Of a DNA stretch of 38,554 nucleotides, positions 32,674-38,554 are shown in pieces. Each line of letters starts with the position of its first letter. Positions within the stretch are counted from its first letter, which is position 1. The stretch is from Elusimicrobiota bacterium (GTDB lineage Bacteria; Elusimicrobiota; Elusimicrobia; Elusimicrobiales; UBA9959): positions 1 through 38,554 of the forward strand of contig JACRER010000005.1 of NCBI GenBank assembly GCA_016234365.1. The letters are read 5' to 3'. The position numbers and the translations under genes were made by a program. The notes under the pieces are model-generated. The model had not been told where the DNA came from. It did no database searches and worked only from the letters and a program-made list of their open reading frames with translations.

Positions 32674-33784
32674 TGCCGTCCCTCAGCATGATGTAGAGGA
32701 ACGGGATCACCTCTATAGCGATCAGGACTATCACTATTATTTCCAGCCAGTGGCTGCGGCGGGTGTTGACCTCGCCGTGGAGGATCTGGCTTATCTGCGC
32801 CAGGGTGTCCATCTTGCGGGAGATGCTTTTGCGCCAGTCGTCGAAATGGAACTCCAGCGCCGAGGCCCGGAAGACAACGGCCAGGTACGGGTCTCCCACG
32901 GTTTTGAGCGAGTTCTCCACGCGGCCCAGGAATTCCGAGAATTCCATGTACTTGAGGCTGGAATCCTCGGCGATGTCCGCGTAGAAGTTCTTGAAAATAT
33001 TGGCCACGCTTTCGCGCTTCTGCTCCATGGTGTCGTAGAGCTCTTCCAGCTTGCGCCCCAGCATCTCGTCGTAGTAGCGGAATTCCAGCAGGTGCGTCAG
33101 AGAGAACTCTATTACGTCCGCCACGTCGCGCTCCCCGTCGGGCTCCAGCAGCAGGGCCGAGTTCCAGTCTATGATGGCCAGGTCCGAGTTGGAGTACTGG
33201 GTGGCGCTCTCAAGGATAAAGTTGCGCGATTCCTCGCTGAGGCGTTCCTTGTCCTCGGCCAGGATGAGCGCCGCCACGTCCACCTTTTTTATGAATTCCC
33301 GGGGGTTCTCCATGCCATCCGCTTTTTCCACGATGTAGGTGATGTAGTCCTCGAAAATTTCCCATTCCGCCGGATTTGTGACGGCCGGCATTATGCGCTT
33401 TTTCAGGGCGTCCTTGCGGGAAACCGCTATCAGGTCCACTTCCTCGGATTTTTCCAGCTCCGACGCCAATTTAACGAGCTTCTCCCAGGTAGTGCCGGCG
33501 GGCATGGCTATTTCCAGGGTGACCGAGATAACGCCGTAGTTCCAGAGGCGGGCGAAGATGCGTATCGGCAGGGTCCCGCCGGGCAGGTCGAGCTTTTCCT
33601 CGCCCAGGTCCACGCGCAGCGGTGATTCCTTGATTATTACGGCCTTTCGGGTATTGGTGGCGAATTTAAGGCGCGGGCCGCTGTCCGAACTGAGCAGTTG
33701 CTCGGCCCGGGCAAGGGTTATTTCGCCTCCGATGTCGAAGACCCTGTGGACGAGAATGGTGCCTTTCTGTATTGCTACGGACAT
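32663..33784 (-). CDS. RMD1/DUF155-family protein with C-terminal membrane anchor
   Basis: 373 residues. Layout matches the RMD1/Sif2 (DUF155) family: an N-terminal alpha/beta region, LPIRIFARLWNYGVISVTLE (about 72-91), a long helical middle with DLAIIDWNSALLLEPDGERD and FSLTHLLEFRYYDEMLGRKL, and a C-terminal single membrane helix (about 347-367) preceded by NTRRSHWLEIIVIVLIAIEV. Yeast and human relatives are mitochondrial, and bacterial members have no settled function. GGAGG precedes ATG 33784. It follows the thioredoxin-like gene by 21 bp, and cinA before that, forming a three-gene operon. No enzymatic motif is seen. Confidence 0.82.
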   Translation of the reverse strand: MSVAIQKGTILVHRVFDIGGEITLARAEQLLSSDSGPRLKFATNTRKAVIIKESPLRVDLGEEKLDLPGGTLPIRIFARLWNYGVISVTLEIAMPAGTTWEKLVKLASELEKSEEVDLIAVSRKDALKKRIMPAVTNPAEWEIFEDYITYIVEKADGMENPREFIKKVDVAALILAEDKERLSEESRNFILESATQYSNSDLAIIDWNSALLLEPDGERDVADVIEFSLTHLLEFRYYDEMLGRKLEELYDTMEQKRESVANIFKNFYADIAEDSSLKYMEFSEFLGRVENSLKTVGDPYLAVVFRASALEFHFDDWRKSISRKMDTLAQISQILHGEVNTRRSHWLEIIVIVLIAIEVIPFLYIMLRDGKAG

Positions 33785-33805
33785 TTTGCCTCCGTGCGAC
33801 TCGGC

Positions 33806-34312
33806 TTATTTTTTCGCCAGCAGGGCGGTTATTGCTTTTACCATCTCGGGGTCGTAAGACTCGTCATAGCCTTCCCAGACGTTGTAGATCTTGTGGGTCT
33901 TGTCCAGCAGGTAGATATAGGGGACGCCCTGCGCCTTGTAAGCCTTGTAGACCGGCCGCCCGTTGTACGCCAACGGGAAAGTTATGCCCAGCGACTTGCC
34001 GAAGTTGAGCGCGGCCTGCGCGTCGTCCTGGATGCAGATGCCCATGACGTTAAGGCCCTTGGGACCGAAGGTCTTGTTCAGCTTTTCCACGGCCGGGCCG
34101 GCCTTGCGGCAGTACGGGCAGGTTTCGGTAAAGAACATGAGCATGACCGGCTTGCCGGCGTAGGCGGCCAGGTCCAGGTCGCCGCCGCCCGCGGCCAGCG
34201 GCAGTTTAAAGTAGGTAACGGTTTCGCCCGCCGGCGCCGGAGTTTCCGCTTTTTTCGAGCAGGCGGCCAGGGAAAGGGTCGCGGCCGCGATGATGAGCAG
34301 GGTTCGTTTCAT
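33806..34312 (-). CDS. TlpA-like thioredoxin-fold lipoprotein
   Basis: 168 residues from ATG 34312, chosen because AAGGAG lies 6 bases upstream and a lipoprotein signal follows at once: MKRTLLIIAAATLSLAAC with Cys18 as lipidation site. The thioredoxin fold has TETCPYC (active-site Cys65 and Cys68), a cis-Pro at 131 (GVPYIYLLD) and the usual final helix. This is the TlpA/ResA-type family of periplasmic thiol-disulfide reductases or peroxiredoxin-like proteins; the CPYC dipeptide resembles glutaredoxin. It is probably tethered to the membrane facing the periplasm. The substrate is unknown. It lies between cinA and the RMD1-like gene in the same operon. Confidence 0.9.
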   Translation of the reverse strand: MKRTLLIIAAATLSLAACSKKAETPAPAGETVTYFKLPLAAGGGDLDLAAYAGKPVMLMFFTETCPYCRKAGPAVEKLNKTFGPKGLNVMGICIQDDAQAALNFGKSLGITFPLAYNGRPVYKAYKAQGVPYIYLLDKTHKIYNVWEGYDESYDPEMVKAITALLAKK

Positions 34313-34353
34313 GATGTTCTCCTTAAAAGCGGTTTGCCGCTGGGCAAGTCCAG

Positions 34354-35571
34354 TTATTTTATTATTTTTCTGAGCTCGTCCAAAATAAAGGCGGCCGCCC
34401 GCGCCCGCACCGTTTCCCGGCCGCCGCGGAACTGCCGCCGGAAGGTGGCGAGCTTGCGCGGCCCGGCGAGCCCGAAATAGACCAGTCCTGCTGGCTTCTC
34501 CGGGGTGCCGCCGTCCGGCCCGGCTATGCCGGTAACGGAGAAGGCGTAATCGGAGCGGAAAGCCTTGCGAGTGCCGGCGGCCATCTCCCCCGCGCATTCC
34601 TGCGACACGGCGCCGTTCTTTTTAAGGGTGGAGGCCTTTACTCCGAGAAATCTCACCTTGGCGGAGTTGGAGTAGGCCGTGACGCCCCCAAGGAACCATG
34701 CTGAACTGCCGGGGACGTCCGTGATGAGTTTGGAGACCAGGCCGCCGGTACAGGATTCCGCGCCGGCCACGATGCGGCCGCGCGCTTTAAGTTTTTCCCC
34801 CGCCGCCGCGGCCAGGGTCAGGTCCCCTTCGCCGTAAAACTTTTCACCGGCCAGCCGGCGGCAGGCCGCGCCCGCGCGCGTTACGGCGCCGCGCGAGTTG
34901 TCGCCGGTAATTATGAAATCCACTATGCCGGCGCCCGCGAGTATGGTGTGGCTCAGTCCGGGGAAGCGCCGCCGCGCCGGCCGCAGCAGCGCTTCGGCTT
35001 GCGGTTCGCCCAGCCCGGCCAGCCGCAGCTTTATCTGCGTCAGCGGCGCCCGGCGGAAAAAAGCGCTTATCTCCGCGGCGAGGAAGCTTTCGAACATGGG
35101 CTCCCACTCGCCGCGAGGGCCCGGCAGCAGCGCCAGTAGTTTGCGCCCTTTTACCAGCACTTCGCCGAAAGCGGTGCCGTTGGCGTTCTCCAGGGCTTTG
35201 GCGCCTTCGACCAGTATCGCCTGGTCCGCCATGTTGGGCGGCAGTTTCTCGAGTTTGTAGTTGATGGAAAGGATCTGCGCGCATGCCTTGGAGCGGACCA
35301 GGCGCAGGCCCAGCGCTTTTGCCGCCGCCTGCCGCGTAAGGTCGTCGAAGGTGGGACCCAGGCCGCCGCAGACCAGTACAAGGTCTGCGCGGGAGAGGGC
35401 CGCTTTGATGGCGTCGGCTATGTCGGCAAGTTTGTCTCCGCAGGACTGTTCGCGCGCCAGCAGGAAACCAAGGGGGGCCAGGCGCGCGTGGAAGAGCGGC
35501 GGATAGAGATTGAGTTTCCCCTCCAGCAGCTCGGAGCCGGTGCAGATGAGTTCCGCTTTTCCCGCCTTCAT
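34354..35571 (-). CDS. cinA: CinA-family protein: MoCF-like domain plus nicotinamide-nucleotide amidase domain
   Basis: 405 residues. The N-terminal MoCF-like domain (about 5-170) has AELICTGSELLEGKLN and GGLGPTFDDLT (69-79), corresponding to the ADP-ribose pyrophosphatase/MoaB-like half of CinA. The C-terminal PncC-like domain (about 250-405) has AGAESCTGGLVS with Cys274 and SVTGIAGPDGGTPEKPAGLV, the block of the NMN deamidase half. The family functions in pyridine-nucleotide salvage and was first linked to competence. In the N-terminal motif the usual LLLGEIVNTN is changed to LLEGKLNLYP, so that half may be altered. No Shine-Dalgarno precedes ATG 35571. It is the first gene of a three-gene minus-strand operon. 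Confidence 0.92.
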   Translation of the reverse strand: MKAGKAELICTGSELLEGKLNLYPPLFHARLAPLGFLLAREQSCGDKLADIADAIKAALSRADLVLVCGGLGPTFDDLTRQAAAKALGLRLVRSKACAQILSINYKLEKLPPNMADQAILVEGAKALENANGTAFGEVLVKGRKLLALLPGPRGEWEPMFESFLAAEISAFFRRAPLTQIKLRLAGLGEPQAEALLRPARRRFPGLSHTILAGAGIVDFIITGDNSRGAVTRAGAACRRLAGEKFYGEGDLTLAAAAGEKLKARGRIVAGAESCTGGLVSKLITDVPGSSAWFLGGVTAYSNSAKVRFLGVKASTLKKNGAVSQECAGEMAAGTRKAFRSDYAFSVTGIAGPDGGTPEKPAGLVYFGLAGPRKLATFRRQFRGGRETVRARAAAFILDELRKIIK

Positions 35572-35612
35572 AAGGAAAGGTTAGCATAATGGCGCCCGGC
35601 TATAAAGCGCGA

Positions 35613-35641
35613 TTGACAGGCCCGGGCGGATTTGGTAGTTT
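35613..35641 (+). promoter_or_regulatory. Possible promoter of the DUF4404 gene
   Basis: TTGACA (35613-35618), 17 bp, then TAGTTT (35636-35641). The -35 is perfect and the -10 weak. A start near 35648 would leave a leader of about 16 nt containing GGAGG and would exclude the in-frame ATG at 35589. Confidence 0.45.
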
Positions 35642-35663
35642 TGAGGCTTACACCGGAGGCACC

Positions 35664-35996
35664 GTGATAAAAGACACACTTTCCAAGATAGAAGCGGCCA
35701 TCGCCAAAATACAGGCCGGAGGTTCGGCGGAGAAGGCCGAACTGGTGGCGTTGCTGGGCAAACTGAAGGCCGAACTGGCCGCGCTCCCCGAGTCCCGCGT
35801 GGAAGAGGCGCGCAGCATCGGTTATTTCACCGAGGCCGCCGCGCACGAGGTCACGCGCGCCAATTCCAGCGTGCAGCTGCGCAACCTGTCCATCTCGGGC
35901 ATTTCCTACGCGGTAAAGGGCTTCGAGGTTTCCCACCCGCAGCTGGTCGCGGTGGTGAACGAGCTCTGCATGACGCTGGCCCGCATGGGCATCTGA
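35664..35996 (+). CDS. DUF4404-family small protein
   Basis: 110 residues from GTG 35664, chosen because GGAGG lies at 35655-35659 and the protein then begins VIKDTLSKIEAAIAKI, a helix typical of the family start. An upstream in-frame ATG at 35589 would add 25 Gly-rich residues without a ribosome site. The chain is mostly helical: EKAELVALLGKLKAELAAL in the first half and the family ending GFEVSHPQLVAVVNELCMTL then ARMGI. DUF4404 proteins are small, soluble and functionally uncharacterised; the FE-x2-HP-x-L ... MGI ending is what identifies them. It precedes the oligopeptidase gene by 38 bp on the same strand, probably in one transcript. Confidence 0.72.
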   Translation: MIKDTLSKIEAAIAKIQAGGSAEKAELVALLGKLKAELAALPESRVEEARSIGYFTEAAAHEVTRANSSVQLRNLSISGISYAVKGFEVSHPQLVAVVNELCMTLARMGI

Positions 35997-36034
35997 CGGC
36001 TTTCCCGAAACGGTTCACCTTATGAGGAGACGCG

Positions 36035-38140
36035 ATGAAGAAGATCTTTGCGGCGGTCCTGCCTTTGCTTATGGCGTTAAGCGTTAATTCCGGCGCGGTC
36101 CAGCCGCCGGCGGCTAAAAAGATCCCGTACAGGATGGAGAAGCACGGCCAGGTCCGCGTGGACGATTACTACTGGCTCAAGGACCGCAAAAATCCGGAGG
36201 TCCTGGGTTACCTTAAAGCGGAGAACGCCTACGCCGACGCCGAACTGGGGCGCATCGCGCCTTTACAGGAGAAGGTCTTCGAGGAAATGAAGGGGCGCAT
36301 AAAGCAGGACGACGCCAGCGTGCCCTTCAAGTACGGGCCGTACTACTATTACAAGACCTTCCATAAGGGCCGTGAGTACCCGGTCTACGCGCGCAAAAAA
36401 GGGTCGCTCTCCGCCCCCGAGGAGGTCCTGCTGGACGTGAACGAGCTGGCCAAGGGCAGGTCTTTCTGCTCGGTCCCCTTTCCCTCCATCCGCCCCGACC
36501 ACAAGATGATAGCCTACGCCATGGACACCGGCGGGCGCAGGTTCTACGACGTGTACTTCAAGGACCTCGGCACCGGCAAACTTTACTCCGATAAGATAGA
36601 GAAGACCGCCGGGGACATGGCCTGGGCCAACGACAACAACACCTTGTTCTACGTGAGACAGAACCCGGAGACGCTGCGCTGGGAGCGCGTTTTCGCGCAC
36701 CAGCTGAGCCGCCTCAGGGATACCGAGGTTTATTACGAGCCCGACGAGACATTTGAGATCTCCGTCTCCAAATCCAACACCGATAAGTATATCTTCATCC
36801 GTTCCGGCTCCACGCTGTCCACGGAGTACCTGCTGCTGGACGCCGACGCCCCGGCGGCCGCGCCCAGGGTTTTCCAGGCGCGCCAGCCCAAACTGGAGTA
36901 CGACATAGAGGACGGCGGCGACCGGTTCTATGTGCTCAACAACTCCGGCGCCAGGAACTTCAAGGTTTCCGTCTGCAAACCCGGAGCCACCGGCAAGGCG
37001 GCCTGGACCGACCTGGTCCCCCACCGCGAGGATACGCTGGTGGAATACATCGACGTCTTCGAGGACTGGCTGGTGCTTAAGGAGCGCAAGGACGGGCTGG
37101 GCCGCTTCCACCTTTTTAACAGGAAGGACGGTAAGGAATCTTGGATAACCTTCGACGAGCCGGCCTACATGACAGACCTCGGCGAGAATTTCGAGTACAG
37201 AACGGATACGCTGCGCGTCACTTACGAATCGCTCACCACCCCGGTGTCGGTCTACGACGTGGACCTGAAGACCGGCGCCAAAACGCTGATGAAGCGGCAG
37301 GAAGTACTGGGCGGCTTCAAGGCCGAGGATTACGCCGAGGAGCGCCTCTGGTTCGCCGCGCGAGACGGCGAGATGGTGCCGGTCTCCATAGTCTACCGCA
37401 AGGACCTGGACCTGGCCAGCGGCAAGAACCCCGTCTACGTCTATTCCTACGGTTCCTACGGCTACAGCACGGACCCGTACTTCAGCTCCGCGCGCCTGTC
37501 GCTGCTGGACCGCGGTTTCATCTGCGCCATCCCCCATATCCGCGGCGGCTCGGAGATGGGGCGCCGCTGGTACGAGGACGGCAAGCTGCTCAAGAAAAAG
37601 AACACGTTCTACGACTTCATAGACGCCACGCAGTACCTGGTGGACCGCGGCTACACCTCGCCCGGCCATATTTACGCCGAGGGCGGTTCGGCCGGCGGGC
37701 TCCTGATGGGCGCGATAGCCAACATGGCGCCGGCGGGCCTGTATAAGGGCCTCATCGCGGCGGTGCCGTTCGTGGATGTGGTGACCACCATGCTGGACCC
37801 GGATATCCCGCTGACCACCGGCGAGTACGACGAGTGGGGCAACCCCGGAGTAAAGGAATACTACGACTATATGCTGTCGTATTCCCCGTACGACAACGTG
37901 GAGAAGAAAGCCTACCCCAACATGCTGGTGACCACGGGGCTCAACGATTCGCAGGTGCAGTACTGGGAGCCCGCCAAGTGGGTGGCCAAACTGCGCGCCA
38001 TGAAGACGGACAAAAACCTGGTGCTCCTCAAGACCGATATGGACACCGGGCACGGCGGCAAGTCAGGCCGGTTCGAGGCGCTGAAGCTGAAGGCGCTGGA
38101 ATACGCCTTCATGCTGGACCTGGAAGGAAAAGGCAAGTGA
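36035..38140 (+). CDS. ptrB: Exported oligopeptidase B / prolyl oligopeptidase family serine peptidase (S9A)
   Basis: 701 residues with GAGGAG five bases before the ATG. A signal peptide (MKKIFAAVLPLLMALSVNSG) precedes the mature enzyme. The N-terminal segment VDDYYWLKDRKNPEVLGYL, a seven-bladed propeller (about 95-420) and the alpha/beta-hydrolase domain (about 425-700) follow in S9 order. The catalytic triad is visible: Ser552 in GGSAGGLLMG, Asp638 in TGLNDSQVQYWEP, and His673 in DTGHGGKSGR. RWYEDGKLLKKKNTFYDFI is characteristic of oligopeptidase B, which cuts short peptides after basic residues. Most oligopeptidase B enzymes are cytoplasmic, so the export signal is notable. A GTGA overlap links it to the small membrane-protein gene after it. 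Confidence 0.94.
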   Translation: MKKIFAAVLPLLMALSVNSGAVQPPAAKKIPYRMEKHGQVRVDDYYWLKDRKNPEVLGYLKAENAYADAELGRIAPLQEKVFEEMKGRIKQDDASVPFKYGPYYYYKTFHKGREYPVYARKKGSLSAPEEVLLDVNELAKGRSFCSVPFPSIRPDHKMIAYAMDTGGRRFYDVYFKDLGTGKLYSDKIEKTAGDMAWANDNNTLFYVRQNPETLRWERVFAHQLSRLRDTEVYYEPDETFEISVSKSNTDKYIFIRSGSTLSTEYLLLDADAPAAAPRVFQARQPKLEYDIEDGGDRFYVLNNSGARNFKVSVCKPGATGKAAWTDLVPHREDTLVEYIDVFEDWLVLKERKDGLGRFHLFNRKDGKESWITFDEPAYMTDLGENFEYRTDTLRVTYESLTTPVSVYDVDLKTGAKTLMKRQEVLGGFKAEDYAEERLWFAARDGEMVPVSIVYRKDLDLASGKNPVYVYSYGSYGYSTDPYFSSARLSLLDRGFICAIPHIRGGSEMGRRWYEDGKLLKKKNTFYDFIDATQYLVDRGYTSPGHIYAEGGSAGGLLMGAIANMAPAGLYKGLIAAVPFVDVVTTMLDPDIPLTTGEYDEWGNPGVKEYYDYMLSYSPYDNVEKKAYPNMLVTTGLNDSQVQYWEPAKWVAKLRAMKTDKNLVLLKTDMDTGHGGKSGRFEALKLKALEYAFMLDLEGKGK

Positions 38141-38331
38141 GGCTTTCCGAAGTTAAACGCAGCAACAGGATGATAGGCGTCCTGCTGGCGGTGGGCATTA
38201 CTTACGCCACCGGCCTGGACGCCGCCCTGCGCCGCGCCGGCGGCCCGGTGCTGCTGGTCTGCTGCCTGGTGCCCCTCTTCGTCCTGTTCCCCCTGCTGGT
38301 GGAATACCTGGAACGCAAATTCGTGAAGTGA
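38137..38331 (+). CDS. Small two-helix membrane protein
   Basis: 64 residues starting at GTG 38137, which overlaps the oligopeptidase stop codon as GTGA; AAGGAAAAGG upstream serves as ribosome site. Two hydrophobic segments, about 12-26 (MIGVLLAVGITYATG) and 36-55 (GPVLLVCCLVPLFVLFPLLV), are separated by a short loop with DAALRRAGG, and the tail is basic (ERKFVK). The next in-frame ATG at 38170 would cut into the first helix. No family was recognised. Its coupling to the peptidase gene suggests coexpression but gives no function. Confidence 0.7.
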   Translation: MRLSEVKRSNRMIGVLLAVGITYATGLDAALRRAGGPVLLVCCLVPLFVLFPLLVEYLERKFVK

Positions 38332-38353
38332 CCGCATTCTTGCGGGCCTTTTC
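38332..38353 (+). terminator. Short hairpin with T-run after the small membrane-protein gene
   Basis: CCGCA (38332-38336) pairs with TGCGG (38341-38345) over TTCT, followed by GCCTTTT. The stem is only 5 bp, so termination is plausible but weak. Confidence 0.45.
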
Positions 38354-38406
38354 CGATATTTCGTACCATTATCCTTGTTGAACATTGCATCGGGGTAAAG
38401 GGGATA

Positions 38407-38554
38407 ATGAGGATTTCCGGGCTGCTTCTTTGTGTCTGCCTTCTCCCGTCCCCGGGTTTTTCCGCTTCCTCTGACAAAAACCTTGGTTCCGCCCGCGAGG
38501 CATTGCTTTCTCCTTCCATCCCGCCTTCCGCCGTACTACTGAAGTATTCCGAAG
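38407..38554 (+). CDS. Exported protein, N-terminal fragment cut by the window end
   Basis: An open frame from ATG 38407 runs to the last base (49 codons). AAGGGG lies 4 bases upstream. The N-terminus is a signal peptide, MRISGLLLCVCLLPSPGFSA, with likely cleavage before SSDK, followed by NLGSAREALLSPSIPPSA and VLLKYSE. The rest of the gene lies outside the window, so neither family nor function can be judged. It is separated from the preceding gene by 75 bp. Confidence 0.6.
   Translation, partial: MRISGLLLCVCLLPSPGFSASSDKNLGSAREALLSPSIPPSAVLLKYSE

Noticed and set aside
34313-34597. N-terminal extension of the thioredoxin-like lipoprotein
   Set aside because: It overlaps the end of cinA in another frame. 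ATG 34312 has AAGGAG and begins a lipoprotein signal.
36263-38053. Minus-strand open frame of 596 codons over the oligopeptidase gene
   Set aside because: It is antisense to a complete S9 peptidase with an intact triad, and no ribosome site or domain is seen.

Overview
The window is about 38.5 kb of a GC-rich genome from a diderm (Gram-negative type) bacterium. The evidence for an outer membrane is a LolA-family lipoprotein carrier, a beta-barrel protein ending in the Phe expected of BAM substrates, and many exported proteins. The mix of eukaryote-like Ser/Thr signalling, DUF2723/TPR proteins and a CIRCE-controlled groESL fits an uncultured lineage such as Elusimicrobiota. That is an impression only, since no rRNA or marker phylogeny is available here.

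Layout. (1) 1-1927 is an accessory patch: a HigBA-type toxin-antitoxin pair with an operator inside its promoter, a gene-free stretch (760-1072) holding a terminator-like hairpin, a 24-bp perfect palindrome and a 124-nt multi-stem element, then an AT-rich gene with a nuclease-like motif layout. (2) 1996-4067 is groES-groEL on the minus strand, behind a near-consensus promoter overlapped by a degenerate CIRCE. (3) 4098-11737 is a five-gene minus-strand operon for phospho-signalling: REC-GGDEF regulator, membrane Ser/Thr kinase, CHASE2 Ser/Thr kinase, PP2C phosphatase and a double-FHA protein. Most junctions overlap by a few bases; the operon has its own promoter and a classic terminator. A HTH-REC regulator is transcribed divergently from it. 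(4) 12543-15906 (plus strand) has a promoter, a leader hairpin, a TPR protein and a DUF2723 GT-C-like membrane protein with a C-terminal TPR. (5) 24272-15929 (minus strand) is a long housekeeping operon: rpsO-pnp-accB-DUF2582-ftsK-lolA-pgsA-pgpA and an exported protein. (6) 29877-24329 (minus) is a three-gene envelope module of unknown function: an outer-membrane barrel, an Ig/NTF2-like exported protein and a large helical exported protein with an NTF2-like tail. (7) 29986-32650 (plus) has a divergent glutamine-synthetase-family enzyme and an M23 peptidase. (8) 35571-32663 (minus) is cinA, a thioredoxin-like lipoprotein and an RMD1/DUF155 membrane protein. (9) 35613-38554 (plus) has a DUF4404 protein, an exported oligopeptidase B, a small membrane protein and the start of an exported protein cut off by the window end.

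The best candidates for undescribed biology are the compact phospho-signalling cassette, where both kinases carry an EKTxxL motif that could dock on the FHA protein, the three-gene envelope module at 24.3-29.9 kb, and the structured intergenic DNA beside the toxin-antitoxin pair. I saw no CRISPR array, rRNA, tRNA or insertion sequence.
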